Assembly (NCBI RefSeq): GCF_004366735.1
Contig: NZ_SOQX01000006.1
Coordinates: 62,001-126,000, forward strand
DNA from: Thiohalophilus thiocyanatoxydans
GTDB taxonomy: Bacteria; Pseudomonadota; Gammaproteobacteria; UBA6429; Thiohalophilaceae
Length of the DNA: 64,000 bases
Reading direction: 5' to 3'
In this document: positions 1 through 9,973 of the stretch, piece by piece
Position numbering within the stretch: the first letter of the stretch is position 1
Layout of the letters: every line of letters begins with the position of its first letter
The notes under the pieces: generated by a model
The model's input: the letters and a program-made list of their open reading frames with translations, nothing else
Database searches by the model: none
Told to the model about the DNA's origin: nothing
Translations under genes and position numbers: made by a program

Positions 1-210
1 AAAGAAAAAGAGATCGCCGAAGTCCCAGCCACTGGCATGCTGCAGGGTCAGGATGTCAGTATCACTCTGCGTGCCGCCGGCAAACGTGGGGGCGGCCAGC
101 GTACCGCGCTGGTAATGCAGTTCGTTGATCTGCCACTGCGCGGCGGTGGCACGGTTCATCCCGACAAGCCCCGCAATGAGTACACTGGCGAGCGCAAAGC
201 CTCTGATCAT
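1..210 (-). CDS. Tsx-like nucleoside-channel outer membrane protein, N-terminal part (cut by window edge)
   Basis: Reading the minus strand from the ATG at 210 gives 70 open codons running off the window edge. The product starts with a signal peptide (MIRGFALASVLIAGLVG, then a small-residue cleavage region near ATAAQ) and continues into mature sequence with the segment HASGWDFGDLFFF. A GW(x)GDxFFF segment near the start of the mature protein is typical of the Tsx channel family, 12-strand outer-membrane beta barrels for nucleoside uptake. The ATG overlaps the stop codon of the upstream diguanylate cyclase gene as ATGA, so the two are probably translationally coupled. The C-terminal barrel lies outside the window, so the family call rests on one motif and the signal peptide. 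Confidence 0.6.
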   Translation of the reverse strand, partial: MIRGFALASVLIAGLVGMNRATAAQWQINELHYQRGTLAAPTFAGGTQSDTDILTLQHASGWDFGDLFFF

Positions 211-1652
211 GCGATCGTGATCCGATTACGGCCCTGCTTTTTGGAGGTGTAGAGGGCAGTGTCGGCACGTTTGATCAGATCAGGCAGGGTTTCGCCGGGT
301 GCGTATTCGGCCAGTCCGACGCTGATGCTCATGTCCAGATTCACCTTGCCGCAACGGAACGGGTATCGACTGATGGCTTCCCGGATAGTTTCTGCCCGGC
401 GGATGGCATTCTCCGCGTTGCAATCATTCAGCAGAATCACAAACTCGTCACCGCCCCAGCGGCAAAGGGTGTCGGAGGCACGAATATGACCACGGACGAG
501 CTCGGTGAAATTGTACAGAATGGTGTCACCACAGTCATGTCCGTGGGTATCGTTCATGGCTTTGAAATTATCGATATCGAGACTGATCAATGTCACCGGC
601 GTGTTGTTCCGTCGTGCCGAGGATATGTCATGATTGAAGATGATTTCGAACACATGACGATTGGCCGCGCCGGTCAGTTTGTCAGTCGTGGCCATCTCTT
701 CGAGACGGCGCTGGTAACGACGGAAGGTGAACCAGATGATGGTCACTACCAGTGCCGTTATCATAAGCGCAATGATGATATTGGCGAACAGGGCGTCGAG
801 AATCCGGGAATCGGCGCTGGATTCGGCCTGCTCGACGATCAGGTGCCAGTCGAACTCGGGGACCAGGCGACTGTTTACAAACACGGTCTTGCCGTCAGGC
901 CGGGTGTAATTTACCGAGGAACTCGGATTGGCCAGAATATGTGTGGCAACGCGGTCCATACCGGCGCGGTCCTGGAGCCGTTCGGCACCCGTGTAGCCGC
1001 TGCCGCGGACGGTTACCTTGCCCTCGCGATCAACAAAGTAGACTTCCCGGCTGTAGCGCTGCTGGTAATTTTCAATCAGATCGGCGACCCGCTTCACTGA
1101 TAAACCGATACCGGTTACACCGATAAATTTGCCGTTATAGTCGGTCACCTGATAGTTGACGAAGATACTTAATCGATCACGATCCGCCGTGTCGAAATCC
1201 AGGTTGATCTCATAGGGATCATTCATCTGGCGCACCCGGAAGTACCATTTGTCGGCAGGATCGTCTCTGGATAGTGTTTTCAGTACGCCAGTGGGGTGAT
1301 AGTACTTGCGATGTTGCTCGGAAACGAAGAATGCCGTGGTGGTGTCATAGCGCTGCTGAATTTGTTTCAGATAGCGAATGATTTTTTCCGGTTCTTTTTC
1401 GCCGTCGAGGGTCCAATCGAGCACGAAAGTATCATGCGCCATGAGCGAGGAGATCAGGATCGAGCGCAGCAGGTCGCGTTCGATCTCCGAATAGATATTG
1501 TCGCTGGTCAGCGGTAGCGCTTCTTCGGCGATTTGATTGCGCACTGAATCATGGGCGATCAGGTAGCTGACAATGCTGGTGGCGAGAAAACCGAGCACCA
1601 GTAGTGCGACGAGTGCAGCCGTGAAATAGGGTTTTTTATACTGCACAGCCAA
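207..1652 (-). CDS. Membrane diguanylate cyclase with periplasmic Cache sensor domain
   Basis: 481 aa. A first membrane segment (about residues 9-31) is followed by a roughly 250-residue periplasmic region with double-Cache features (VYFVDREGKVTVRG, DYNGKFIGVTGIGLSV). A second membrane segment lies near 288-312 and a GGDEF domain spans about 323-478. The active-site motif GGDEF is intact (residues 400-404). An RxxD product-inhibition site (RASD, 391-394) stands five residues before it, so the protein should be an active, feedback-inhibited cyclase making cyclic di-GMP in response to a periplasmic small molecule. No EAL domain is present. The stop codon overlaps the start of the Tsx-like gene by 4 nt, which suggests a shared transcript. 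The ligand is unknown. Confidence 0.93.
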   Translation of the reverse strand: MAVQYKKPYFTAALVALLVLGFLATSIVSYLIAHDSVRNQIAEEALPLTSDNIYSEIERDLLRSILISSLMAHDTFVLDWTLDGEKEPEKIIRYLKQIQQRYDTTTAFFVSEQHRKYYHPTGVLKTLSRDDPADKWYFRVRQMNDPYEINLDFDTADRDRLSIFVNYQVTDYNGKFIGVTGIGLSVKRVADLIENYQQRYSREVYFVDREGKVTVRGSGYTGAERLQDRAGMDRVATHILANPSSSVNYTRPDGKTVFVNSRLVPEFDWHLIVEQAESSADSRILDALFANIIIALMITALVVTIIWFTFRRYQRRLEEMATTDKLTGAANRHVFEIIFNHDISSARRNNTPVTLISLDIDNFKAMNDTHGHDCGDTILYNFTELVRGHIRASDTLCRWGGDEFVILLNDCNAENAIRRAETIREAISRYPFRCGKVNLDMSISVGLAEYAPGETLPDLIKRADTALYTSKKQGRNRITIA

Positions 1653-2093
1653 TTGCCTTATTGAACCGCTGGGGAGTTGTTATTTTCTGGCGTAGAAAAG
1701 ACCTTGGCCCGAGTATAAACAGCCTGCTTGCGGGGTGTCCAACACCTTCTGGGATACTGTTAACGCTGTAGACGTGTTTGAATGGTATTTTTGATCAAGC
1801 CGAGTCAGCTTCGAGGGGTGACCGGGTAACTCACTGTTCATTGATCTTTCGGCCGTTAGTGCTGGATTTCAAGCTTGTCATCTCACAAGAGGCATGAGCG
1901 ACCCTGATGTACCGGTCGGGTAATCTCTCTTTGAGATGGTGCGGTTGCTGGCGCACGAGTCGATCGGGTTGTCAGTCGCAGAAGCCTTTTTCTTGCAGCT
2001 GTGCGCTAAGTACCTGTAAAATCAATGACCTTTGTGTCCGACCGGGTTATTGCCGGGCGGCTATCCACGGGGCTCAAACGGAATCCGACGCGC
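1653..2093. other. Intergenic region between divergent cyclase and trp genes
   Basis: About 440 bases with no convincing gene; the short frames here lack family features. The only signal I see is a weak sigma70-like pair upstream of trpF: TTGCAG (1993-1998), an 18-base spacer, then TAAAAT (2017-2022). No trp leader peptide with tandem Trp codons and no terminator/antiterminator hairpins were recognised. Confidence 0.4.
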
Positions 2094-2720
2094 ATGCAAA
2101 CCAGGGTGAAAATCTGCGGCATTACCCGGCCGCAGGATGCCATAGCGGTGGCCCAGGCCGGTGCCGATGCCATCGGACTGGTGTTTTATCCGCACAGTCC
2201 CCGCGCTGTCGAGATCGACCAGGCCCGGGAGATCATTGCTGCCCTGCCGCCGTTTGTGACCACGGTAGGGCTGTTTGTCGACGCCGAAGAGACAACGGTT
2301 CGGCGGGTGCTGGCGGCGGTACCGCTGGATCTGCTGCAATTTCACGGCGAGGAATCCCCGGCCGAGTGCCGGCGTTATGCCCGGCCCTATCTCAAGGCGC
2401 TGCGCATGCGCGAGCAGGCCGATGTGCTGGCCACCGCGAAGCAGTATCACGATGCCGCCGGGTTGTTGCTGGACACCTACCAGGCCGGCGTGCCGGGCGG
2501 GACCGGCGACCGCTTCGACTGGCGCCGGGTGCCCGCGCATCTGGCCATGCCGGTGATTCTGGCGGGGGGGCTGAACGCGGAGAATGTCGCCGAGGCGCTG
2601 ACCACCGCACGCCCTTACGGGGTGGATGTCAGCGGCGGGGTCGAATCGCAAAAGGGCATCAAGGATGCCTATAAAATCCGATCGTTTATCGCAGAGGTTG
2701 AACGCGTTGGCAGAGACTAA
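2094..2720 (+). CDS. trpF: Phosphoribosylanthranilate isomerase
   Basis: 208 aa from the ATG at 2094. It isomerises phosphoribosylanthranilate to the CdRP intermediate, the third step from chorismate to tryptophan. The N-terminus reads [12 protein letters not shown], with the catalytic cysteine in KICGIT. Further family motifs are [18 protein letters not shown] and the phosphate-binding [13 protein letters not shown] with VDVSGGVE near the C-terminus. An upstream in-frame ATG at 2025 would add 23 residues not seen in the family, so the shorter start is preferred. It overlaps the start region of trpB, which points to one transcript with trpB, trpA and accD. Confidence 0.95.
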   Translation: MQTRVKICGITRPQDAIAVAQAGADAIGLVFYPHSPRAVEIDQAREIIAALPPFVTTVGLFVDAEETTVRRVLAAVPLDLLQFHGEESPAECRRYARPYLKALRMREQADVLATAKQYHDAAGLLLDTYQAGVPGGTGDRFDWRRVPAHLAMPVILAGGLNAENVAEALTTARPYGVDVSGGVESQKGIKDAYKIRSFIAEVERVGRD

Positions 2721-3918
2721 ACCCAAATATCACTATCCGGACGCCCGCGGCCATTTCGGTCCCTACGGGGGGCAGTTCGTGGCCGAGACCCTGATGGGGC
2801 CGCTGGAAGAGCTGCGTGAGGCCTACGAGCGTTACCTGGCCGATGCCGATTTCCAGGCCGAGCTGGACGAAGAGCTGCGCCAGTATGTCGGCCGGCCCAG
2901 TCCGCTCTATTACGCCCGGCGCTGGAGTGAAAAACTCGGCGGCGCGCGCATCTATCTCAAGCGCGAGGATCTCAATCACACCGGCGCGCACAAGATTAAC
3001 AATACCGTCGGCCAGGCCCTGCTGGCGCGGCACATGGGCAAGACCCGGATCATCGCGGAAACCGGCGCCGGTCAGCACGGCGTGGCCACCGCCACCGTGG
3101 CGGCCCGGCTGGGGCTCGAATGCGTGGTCTACATGGGTGCCGAAGACGTGCAGCGCCAGTCGATGAACGTCTATCGCATGAAACTGCTGGGCGCCCGGGT
3201 GGTGCCGGTGGAGTCGGGCTCGCGCACGCTCAAAGATGCGCTCAACGAGGCGATGCGCGACTGGGTGACCAATGTCGACAATACCTTCTATATCATCGGC
3301 ACCGTGGCCGGCCCGCACCCGTATCCCGCCATGGTGCGCGATTTTCAGGCGATCATCGGCCGCGAATCCCGCGAGCAGATCCTGGCCCAGGAGGGACGCC
3401 TGCCTGACGCACTGGTCGCCTGCGTGGGCGGCGGTTCCAATGCCATCGGCCTGTTCTACCCGTTTATCGATGATGAATCAGTGGCCATGTACGGCGTCGA
3501 GGCCGCCGGTTTCGGCCTGGAGACCGGGCAGCATGCCGCGCCGCTGTGTGCCGGCAAGTCGGGCGTGCTGCACGGCAACCGGACCTACCTGATGGAAGAC
3601 GCCCACGGCCAGATCACTCACACCCACTCGATCTCGGCCGGTCTGGATTATCCCGGGGTCGGCCCCGAACACGCCTGGCTCAAGGATTCGGGGCGGGTCC
3701 ACTATGTCGCGGTCAATGACGACGAGGCGCTGCAGGGCTTTCACGATCTGACCCGCATCGAGGGCATTTTGCCGGCGCTGGAGTCGAGCCACGCGCTGGC
3801 CTATACCACCAAACTGGCGCCGACGCTGGGCAAGGATCAGATCATCGTGGTCAATCTCTCCGGGCGCGGCGACAAGGACATTCACACTGTCGCCACTCAC
3901 CAGGGGATCAGCCTATGA
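2665..3918 (+). CDS. trpB: Tryptophan synthase beta chain
   Basis: PLP enzyme joining indole and serine to make tryptophan, in complex with TrpA. The PLP lysine lies in HTGAHKINN, and the glycine-rich phosphate loop is [25 protein letters not shown] near the N-terminus and LSGRGDKD near the C-terminus are family signatures. The start is uncertain. The ATG at 2665 gives 417 aa and has an AAAGGG site upstream. A TTG at 2707, nine bases after GAGG, would give 403 aa, closer to the usual length. Both lie inside the trpF frame. The stop overlaps the trpA start as ATGA, consistent with coupled synthesis of the two subunits. Confidence 0.95.
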   Translation: MPIKSDRLSQRLNALAETKPKYHYPDARGHFGPYGGQFVAETLMGPLEELREAYERYLADADFQAELDEELRQYVGRPSPLYYARRWSEKLGGARIYLKREDLNHTGAHKINNTVGQALLARHMGKTRIIAETGAGQHGVATATVAARLGLECVVYMGAEDVQRQSMNVYRMKLLGARVVPVESGSRTLKDALNEAMRDWVTNVDNTFYIIGTVAGPHPYPAMVRDFQAIIGRESREQILAQEGRLPDALVACVGGGSNAIGLFYPFIDDESVAMYGVEAAGFGLETGQHAAPLCAGKSGVLHGNRTYLMEDAHGQITHTHSISAGLDYPGVGPEHAWLKDSGRVHYVAVNDDEALQGFHDLTRIEGILPALESSHALAYTTKLAPTLGKDQIIVVNLSGRGDKDIHTVATHQGISL

Positions 3919-4721
3919 GCCGTATTGCCGGGTGTTTCGCGGCCGCTCGCGAGGCCGGCCGCAAGGTGTTGATTCCCTATATCACCGCCGGGGATCCCGT
4001 CCCCGAACAGACCGTCACCCTGATGCACGCCATGGTGGACGCCGGGGCCGATATCCTCGAGCTGGGGGTGCCGTTCTCCGATCCCATGGCCGAGGGGCCG
4101 GTGATCCAGAAGGCCATGGAGCGGGCGCTGACCCACCAGGTCACCCTGGATGACGTGCTCGACATGGTGCGCACTTTCCGCCAGCAGGATGATCGGACGC
4201 CGGTGGTGTTGATGGGCTATCTCAATCCCATCGAGGTCAAAGGCTACGCCCGGTTCGCATCCGAGGCGGCCGAAGCGGGCATCGACGGGGTGCTGACCGT
4301 GGATCTGCCGCCGGAAGAGGGCGAGGATTATATTCGCAGCCTGGAGGCGCAGGATATCGACCGGATCTTTTTGATCTCGCCGACCACCGATGAAAAACGC
4401 ATGGCGACGCTCAGCCGGGCCAGCAGCGGATTTGTCTATTATGTGTCGCTCAAGGGGGTGACCGGGGCGGCCAATATTGACACAAAAGCGGTAGGGGATC
4501 GCGTTTCGACAATTCATGCGTTGACAGATTTGCCGGTAGGAGTAGGCTTTGGCATTAAAGATGCCAACTCCGCCGCCGCCGTGGCCGCCGTGGCCGATGC
4601 CGTGGTGGTCGGCAGTGCGCTGGTGCGGCAAATTGAGGCGAATATGACCTCGGCCGAGAAGATTAATCAGGCTGTGGCGGCGTTGCTGAGCGACATGCGC
4701 CGGGCGATGGATGCCCGCTGA
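3915..4721 (+). CDS. trpA: Tryptophan synthase alpha chain
   Basis: 268 aa TIM-barrel subunit that cleaves indole-3-glycerol phosphate and passes indole through a tunnel to TrpB. Visible signatures are IPYITAGDP, the catalytic glutamate in [19 protein letters not shown], the catalytic aspartate in [22 protein letters not shown], and VGFGIKD. Length matches the family. The ATG overlaps the trpB stop by 4 nt. accD follows after 34 bases, an order also seen in other gammaproteobacteria. Confidence 0.97.
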   Translation: MSRIAGCFAAAREAGRKVLIPYITAGDPVPEQTVTLMHAMVDAGADILELGVPFSDPMAEGPVIQKAMERALTHQVTLDDVLDMVRTFRQQDDRTPVVLMGYLNPIEVKGYARFASEAAEAGIDGVLTVDLPPEEGEDYIRSLEAQDIDRIFLISPTTDEKRMATLSRASSGFVYYVSLKGVTGAANIDTKAVGDRVSTIHALTDLPVGVGFGIKDANSAAAVAAVADAVVVGSALVRQIEANMTSAEKINQAVAALLSDMRRAMDAR

Positions 4722-4755
4722 AGGCATCACCAACATGACTTAAGGTTGTTCATCG

Positions 4756-5616
4756 ATGAACTGGTTTACCAAGTTATTACCCTCCCGCATCCGTACCGAA
4801 GGCGGTAACCGTAAAAGCGTTCCCGAAGGGCTGTGGAGCAAGTGCCAGGCCTGTGGCGCCGTGCTCTACCGGGCCGAGATGGATCGCAACCTGGATGTCT
4901 GCCCCAAGTGCGATCACCACATGCGCATCGGCGCCCGCCAGCGTCTGGAACAGTTTCTGGATGCGGAAGGCCGCGAGGAGATTGCCGCCAACCTGAAGCC
5001 GGTCGATGCCCTCAAGTTCCGGGATATCAAAAAATATAAAGATCGCCTGACCCAGGCCCAGCGGGCGACCAGCGAACACGATGCGCTGGTGGTGATGCAG
5101 GGTACGCTCAAGAGCATGCCGCTGGTGGCCGCCGCGTTCGAATTCAAATTCATGGGCGGCTCCATGGGCTCGGTGGTGGGTGAGCGTTTCGTGCGCGCGG
5201 TCAACACCTGTATCGAGCACAACATGCCGCTGGTTTGTTTTTCCGCCAGCGGCGGCGCGCGCATGCAGGAGGCGCTGTTTTCCCTGATGCAGATGGCCAA
5301 GACCAGCGCGGCGCTGGCGCGCCTGAATAAAAAGGGCATTCCGTTTATATCGGTGATGACCGATCCGACCATGGGCGGTGTTTCCGCCAGCCTGGCCATG
5401 CTCGGGGATATCAACGCCGCCGAGCCCAATGCCCTGATCGGCTTTGCCGGCCCCAGGGTGATCGAGCAGACCGTGCGCGAGACCCTGCCCGAAGGTTTCC
5501 AGCGCAGCGAATTCCTGCTCGAACACGGCGCCATCGACATGATCATCGACCGTCGCGAAATGCGCGATCGCCTCGCCAATGTGCTGGCCATGCTCACCCG
5601 ACAACCCTCGTTGTAA
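4756..5616 (+). CDS. accD: Acetyl-CoA carboxylase carboxyltransferase beta subunit
   Basis: 286 aa. With AccA it forms the carboxyltransferase that moves CO2 from carboxybiotin to acetyl-CoA, giving malonyl-CoA for fatty acid synthesis. An N-terminal four-cysteine zinc ribbon (CQAC ... CPKC, residues about 32-54) is followed by the crotonase-like fold with [20 protein letters not shown] and [11 protein letters not shown]. The ATG follows trpA closely, so it probably shares the transcript. folC lies downstream across a CTAG-rich repeat. Confidence 0.97.
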   Translation: MNWFTKLLPSRIRTEGGNRKSVPEGLWSKCQACGAVLYRAEMDRNLDVCPKCDHHMRIGARQRLEQFLDAEGREEIAANLKPVDALKFRDIKKYKDRLTQAQRATSEHDALVVMQGTLKSMPLVAAAFEFKFMGGSMGSVVGERFVRAVNTCIEHNMPLVCFSASGGARMQEALFSLMQMAKTSAALARLNKKGIPFISVMTDPTMGGVSASLAMLGDINAAEPNALIGFAGPRVIEQTVRETLPEGFQRSEFLLEHGAIDMIIDRREMRDRLANVLAMLTRQPSL

Positions 5617-5618
5617 GT

Positions 5619-5675
5619 GGCTAGGTTCTAGGGGCTAGTTTCTAGGACCTAGCCCCTAGAACCTAGCCCCTGTTC
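5619..5675 (+). repeat. CTAG heptad repeat, copy 1 (family B)
   Basis: Seven consecutive 7-bp units of the form CTAGNNN (CTAGGTT, CTAGGGG, CTAGTTT, CTAGGAC, CTAGCCC, CTAGAAC, CTAGCCC). The last units are near reverse complements of the first, so the block can fold as a hairpin. It sits between accD and folC. Two more copies occur at 19916-19954 and 21589-21620. Confidence 0.75.
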
Positions 5676-5709
5676 AGGCGGGTGTCATACTCTCGGAATC
5701 CACCCTCTT

Positions 5710-6981
5710 ATGCGCTTTGAAACCCTTTCGGAATGGCTCCAGTGGCAGGAAAGTCTGCATCCCGAGGAGATTGAACTGGGGCTGGCGCGGGTCGGGGAGG
5801 TGTTTGCCCGGCTTTGCCCTGAACCCCTGCCGTTTACCGTGGTCACGGTCGCCGGGACCAACGGCAAGGGCTCGAGTATCGCGGCCCTGGAAGCGATGTT
5901 ACGGGTCGGGGGCTACCGGGTCGGCGCCTATACCTCCCCGCATCTGCTGCGCTACAACGAGCGGATTCGGCTCGATGGCGAGGAGGTGAGCGATACGGCG
6001 CTGGTCGAGGCCTTTGCGCGGGTGGATCAGGCCCGGGATGACATCTCCCTGACTTACTTTGAATTCGGCACGCTGGCGGCGCTGCGCATCTTCGCCGATG
6101 TTCAGCCGGATATTGTGTTACTGGAAGTGGGTCTGGGCGGACGGCTGGATGCGGTCAATATCATCGACCCCGATGTGGCATTGATCACCGCCGTCGGGAT
6201 CGATCATACCGCCTGGCTGGGCGCGGATCGTGAGACGATCGCGGGCGAAAAAGCCGGGATCATGCGCCCCGGCGGACCGGTCGTGTGCAGCGATCCGCTC
6301 CCGCCGGCGGCTATCGTCGATCGGGCCGACAAGCTGGGCGCGCCGCTCTATCAGCTGGGTTGCGAGTTTGACTATCAGCTGAGCGGCGCGTCCTGGCGCT
6401 GGCACTGCCGGGCTCCGACGGTCTCCGAGCTGGCGGGTCTGCCCCGGCCGCTGCTGGGGGGCGAGCATCAGTATCGCAATATCGCCGGCGCGCTGATGGT
6501 GCTGGCGCTGTTGCAGGCGGATTTTCCGCTCGAGCGGGGGCAGATCGACGCCGGACTGGCCCGGATGCAGTTGCCCGGCCGGTTACAGCTGATCCCCGGC
6601 GAGGTGCCGCTGCTGCTGGATGTGGCGCATAACCCCGACGGGGTGGCCCAGCTGGCTGCGGCGCTGCGCGCCGAGCCGGTGGCCGGGCGCAACCGGGCGA
6701 TTGTGGGGATGATGGCCGACAAGGATCTGCGCGGTGCCCTGACGCCCCTGTTGCCGCTCATCGACGGCTGGTTTCCCGTGGATCTGTCCGCCGTGCCACG
6801 GGCCGCGTCCGCCGCCCGACTGGCTGACCTTCTGAAGGAACTGGGTGCCGGGGCCGTGACCCCCTGCAGTAATTTGTCGCAGGCCCTGCAACAGGCCCGC
6901 GCCGTCGCTGTGCCCGGGGACCGTATCGTGGTGTTTGGATCGTTTTATACGGTGGCGCAGGCACTGGCCGAGCCCCTATAA
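5710..6981 (+). CDS. folC: Bifunctional folylpolyglutamate synthase / dihydrofolate synthase
   Basis: 423 aa Mur-ligase-family enzyme that adds glutamate to dihydropteroate and to folates using ATP. The P-loop is TVAGTNGKGSS near residue 50. YTSPHLLRYNERI, TYFEFGTLAAL, VGLGGRLDAVN and ITAVGIDHTAWLG are characteristic, and LLDVAHNPDG marks the C-terminal domain. The ATG at 5710 gives the usual length. It is the first gene of a run (folC, SPOR protein, cvpA, purF) with the same order as in E. coli and Pseudomonas. Confidence 0.95.
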   Translation: MRFETLSEWLQWQESLHPEEIELGLARVGEVFARLCPEPLPFTVVTVAGTNGKGSSIAALEAMLRVGGYRVGAYTSPHLLRYNERIRLDGEEVSDTALVEAFARVDQARDDISLTYFEFGTLAALRIFADVQPDIVLLEVGLGGRLDAVNIIDPDVALITAVGIDHTAWLGADRETIAGEKAGIMRPGGPVVCSDPLPPAAIVDRADKLGAPLYQLGCEFDYQLSGASWRWHCRAPTVSELAGLPRPLLGGEHQYRNIAGALMVLALLQADFPLERGQIDAGLARMQLPGRLQLIPGEVPLLLDVAHNPDGVAQLAAALRAEPVAGRNRAIVGMMADKDLRGALTPLLPLIDGWFPVDLSAVPRAASAARLADLLKELGAGAVTPCSNLSQALQQARAVAVPGDRIVVFGSFYTVAQALAEPL

Positions 6982-7017
6982 TACGCCCCTGTTTCCAGTG
7001 CCCTGTTCGGGAGTGTC

Positions 7018-7617
7018 GTGGACGAGAATCAACTCAAGCAACGTATCGTGGGCGCCATCGTACTGGTTGCCCTGGCGGTGATTTTCATTCCCATGTTGCT
7101 CAGTAGTGACCGGGACGGCGGGATGGCGATCAGCGGGTCCAACATCCCGTCCAAACCGGACAGTGTGGCCCGGGTCAGAACCCTGGATATCAAGCCGGAG
7201 AGTGAGGGCCCGAAGCCGGTCGAGTCCCCGAATTCCCGTACGCCTGTCGATGAACACACACCGGAACCGGATGACACGCCGGCCTCCGACGCTGCAGCCG
7301 AAACGCCGGTCAGCGAGGACCCTGAAACGACTCAAGCCGCTACGCCGGTGGACGATACCGATACCAGTACGGATACGGATGCCAGGGCCTGGGCGGTGCA
7401 GGTGGGCAGCTTCAGCAAACAGAGTAACGCCGTCGGTCTGCGTGACAGGTTGCGTGACAACGGGTACAGCGTTTTTGTTGAAAAAGTTGAAACAGACGCC
7501 GGCGCTACCTATCGGGTGCGGGTCGGCCCGGAGGTTCGCCGCAGCAAGGCCGAGGCGCTGCAAAAAGAACTGCAGGAGAAGCACAAGCTCGAGGGACTGG
7601 TGGTCGCTCACCCATGA
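7018..7617 (+). CDS. dedD: SPOR-domain membrane protein (DedD-like)
   Basis: 199 aa from a GTG start. One N-terminal membrane segment (about residues 9-28, IVGAIVLVALAVIFIPMLL) is followed by a low-complexity Pro/Asp/Glu/Thr linker, then a C-terminal SPOR domain (about 122-198: WAVQVGSFSKQSNAVGLRD, YRVRVGPEVRRSKA). SPOR domains bind denuded septal peptidoglycan, so the protein probably acts at the division site. Position between folC and cvpA matches dedD of enterics. The linker is highly diverged, as usual. Confidence 0.88.
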   Translation: MDENQLKQRIVGAIVLVALAVIFIPMLLSSDRDGGMAISGSNIPSKPDSVARVRTLDIKPESEGPKPVESPNSRTPVDEHTPEPDDTPASDAAAETPVSEDPETTQAATPVDDTDTSTDTDARAWAVQVGSFSKQSNAVGLRDRLRDNGYSVFVEKVETDAGATYRVRVGPEVRRSKAEALQKELQEKHKLEGLVVAHP

Positions 7618-7642
7618 CAGAGTCTGAACGCGTGGCGGGCTG

Positions 7643-8134
7643 ATGCTGGGAGTCGATTACGCGATACTGGGAATCCTGGTGATTTCCACGTTCATCAGCC
7701 TGTTACGCGGCTTTGTTCGCGAGGCCCTGTCGCTGGCCGGCTGGATACTGGCGTTCTGGGTCTCGCTGACCTTCGCCACCGGTCTGGCCGGCTTGCTGAC
7801 CAATACCTTCGAGGATCCGACGTTCAGATTGATTGCGGCCTTTGTCGGGCTGTTTGTTTTGTCCCTGATCGTTTCGGGCGTCGTGAATTTCTTTGCGGTT
7901 AAACTGGTGTATCGTACCGGGTTGACCAAAATGGATCGATTTCTGGGCTTGTTGTTCGGACTCGGGCGTGGTGTGTTGATTGTCTCGGTACTGGTCCTGC
8001 TTGCAGGGCTGACAACCTTGCCCAAAGAACCCTGGTGGGATGAATCGTTTTTTCTGTTCCGTTTTCAGGAGATTGCCGAAGGGATTCAAAGCCTGTTGCC
8101 GGACTCGATTGGCGACAATTTCCGGTTTGAATGA
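7643..8134 (+). CDS. cvpA: CvpA family membrane protein
   Basis: 163 aa, about four membrane segments: residues 5-18, 25-48, 63-85, 101-120. The family glycine-rich opening is GVDYAILGILVISTFISL, followed by RGFVREALSL. In E. coli CvpA is needed for colicin V production and for envelope stress resistance; the biochemical role is not settled. It sits directly upstream of purF as in many proteobacteria and is probably co-transcribed with it. Confidence 0.93.
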   Translation: MLGVDYAILGILVISTFISLLRGFVREALSLAGWILAFWVSLTFATGLAGLLTNTFEDPTFRLIAAFVGLFVLSLIVSGVVNFFAVKLVYRTGLTKMDRFLGLLFGLGRGVLIVSVLVLLAGLTTLPKEPWWDESFFLFRFQEIAEGIQSLLPDSIGDNFRFE

Positions 8135-8206
8135 CCGACGGCGGAACTATACTTTGACTGTGTAACCCGGGTTCGGGTTGGACAAAACATGAAAGGGTAA
8201 TCTGGA

Positions 8207-9718
8207 ATGTGCGGAATTATTGGCATGGTGGCGAAGCAGGCGGTCAACCAGTCACTGTATGACGGGCTGACCGTTTTGCAGCATCGCGGTCAGGATGCCG
8301 CGGGGATTATGACCTGCGAAGGCGACCGGATGTACATGCGCAAGGACAACGGTCTGGTGCGGGATGTTTTTCATACCCGACACATGTTGCGTCTGCCGGG
8401 CAAGATGGGCATCGGCCATGTGCGCTATCCGACCGCCGGCTGCGCCAGTTCGGCTGAGGCGCAGCCTTTTTACGTTAATTCACCTTTTGGTATTGCACTG
8501 GCGCATAACGGCAATCTGACCAATGCCGCGGATCTGAAACGGGAACTGTTCGTGTCGGATCGCCGTCACATCAATACCAATTCGGATTCCGAAATTCTGC
8601 TCAACGTCTTCGCCCATGAGTTGCAGAACCAGGGGACGCTGGATCTGACCCCCGACGACATCTTTGCCGCGGTCAGCGCCGCCCATCGGCGCTGTCAGGG
8701 CGCCTACGCTGTGGTCGGGATGATCACCGGGCGGGGGATTTTTGCTTTCCGGGATCCCTATGGCATTCGGCCAGTGGCTTTTGGTAAACGGCACACCGAC
8801 AAGGGTACCGAATACCTGATTGCTTCGGAGAGCGTGGCCATCGATGTACTCGGTTTCGAACTGGTACGGGATCTTGCTCCGGGCGAGGCGATTTATATCG
8901 ATGACGACGGCGAACTCCACACCCGCCAGTGTGCCGACAAGACGGTGTTGTCCCCCTGTATTTTCGAGCATGTGTATTTCGCCCGACCCGATTCACTTAT
9001 CGACGGAGTCTCGGTCTACAAGGCGCGGTTACGGATGGGTGACTATCTGGCGCGCAAGATTATGCGTGACTGGCCGGAGCATGACATCGATGTGGTGTTG
9101 CCGATTCCCGATACCAGCCGTACCTCGGCGTTGCAGCTCTCCTATACGCTCGGCGTCAAATACAGCGAAGGATTTATCAAGAACCGCTACATTGGCCGCA
9201 CCTTTATCATGCCGGGGCAGAAGCAGCGCAAGAAATCGGTGCACCAGAAACTCAACGCCATTGAACTGGAATTTCGCGGAAAAAATGTACTGCTGGTGGA
9301 CGACTCCATCGTGCGTGGCACCACCTCGCAGCAGATCATTCAGATGGCCCGCGAAGCGGGGGCCAACAAGGTTTATTTCGCCTCGGCGGCGCCGCCGGTG
9401 CGCTATCCCAATGTCTACGGTATCGACATGCCGGCGGCCAGTGAACTGATCGGCCATGGCCGGGACGAGGCACAAATTGCCAGTGAGATCGGCGCGGACA
9501 AACTGATCTATCAGGACCTGTCCGATCTGATCGAAGCGGTCAAGAAAAAGGTCCCCAGCATCAAACAGTTCGATACCTCCGTGTTCGACGGCAAATATGT
9601 GACCGGTGACGTGAGCGAAGCCTATCTGCAACATATCGAATCGTTGCGTAATGACAAGACACGCAAGCAGGACTTCAACAACGATGGCGAAGTCGTGGAA
9701 ATGCGCAATAATGTCTAG
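8207..9718 (+). CDS. purF: Amidophosphoribosyltransferase
   Basis: 503 aa. It catalyses the first committed step of purine synthesis, converting PRPP and glutamine to phosphoribosylamine. The N-terminal glutamine amidotransferase cysteine is residue 2 (MCGIIGMV), exposed after Met removal. GHVRYPTAG and HNGNLTN are class II amidotransferase motifs. The C-terminal phosphoribosyltransferase half has the PRPP-binding [12 protein letters not shown]. Length is normal for the E. coli type without a propeptide. A likely terminator follows about 100 bases after the stop. Confidence 0.97.
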   Translation: MCGIIGMVAKQAVNQSLYDGLTVLQHRGQDAAGIMTCEGDRMYMRKDNGLVRDVFHTRHMLRLPGKMGIGHVRYPTAGCASSAEAQPFYVNSPFGIALAHNGNLTNAADLKRELFVSDRRHINTNSDSEILLNVFAHELQNQGTLDLTPDDIFAAVSAAHRRCQGAYAVVGMITGRGIFAFRDPYGIRPVAFGKRHTDKGTEYLIASESVAIDVLGFELVRDLAPGEAIYIDDDGELHTRQCADKTVLSPCIFEHVYFARPDSLIDGVSVYKARLRMGDYLARKIMRDWPEHDIDVVLPIPDTSRTSALQLSYTLGVKYSEGFIKNRYIGRTFIMPGQKQRKKSVHQKLNAIELEFRGKNVLLVDDSIVRGTTSQQIIQMAREAGANKVYFASAAPPVRYPNVYGIDMPAASELIGHGRDEAQIASEIGADKLIYQDLSDLIEAVKKKVPSIKQFDTSVFDGKYVTGDVSEAYLQHIESLRNDKTRKQDFNNDGEVVEMRNNV

Positions 9719-9817
9719 GCGCTTGACGCTGTTAAAAACCTGACCTATGATTAATTTCACTGCGCCGATTTAACTCAACTTGCGGGCGCGTAATAAATAC
9801 GGCTAAAGCGAGCGCGG

Positions 9818-9855
9818 ACCCGCTTTGGCTTGAACAGCTTGGCGGGTTTTTTTTA
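9818..9855 (+). terminator. Probable rho-independent terminator after purF
   Basis: An ACCCGC arm (9818-9823) pairs with GCGGGT (9842-9847) and is followed at once by an eight-T tract. The loop is 18 bases and can itself pair partly. The site lies 100 bases after the purF stop. Confidence 0.6.
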
Positions 9856-9870
9856 TCTGCGAGGTAGAAA

Positions 9871-9948
9871 TAATCTCTCGCAGAGACGCAAAGCCCGCAA
9901 AGGATAATATTTTTCTCTGCGCCCTGGCGACCTGGCGAGAGTAAATTT
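9871..9948. repeat. CGCAGAG-type inverted repeat, copy 1 (family C)
   Basis: Arm CTCTCGCAGAGACGCAAAG (about 9872-9890) and a related inverted arm CTCTGCGCCCTGGCGACC continuing to GCGAGAG (about 9926-9947) enclose an AT-rich spacer in the purF-metZ gap. Further copies are at 11181-11394, 15570-15776, 23101-23247, 31886-32030 and 55540-55752. Confidence 0.6.
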
Positions 9949-9973
9949 TACAAATCAATGCTGAGGAAAAATC

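Noticed and set aside
1907-2674. 255-codon plus-strand frame overlapping trpF
   Set aside because: It is a +1 shadow of trpF rich in Arg, Gly and Cys without any recognisable domain.
2061-2726. Long antisense frames opposite trpF, trpB, trpA, accD, clpX, lon and symporter genes
   Set aside because: They mirror high-GC coding sequence, show no motif of their own, and the opposite strand carries complete, well-conserved genes.
9719-9973. SAM riboswitch upstream of metZ
   Set aside because: Only a terminator and a repeat pair are visible; no SAM-I or SAM-II core pattern could be traced.
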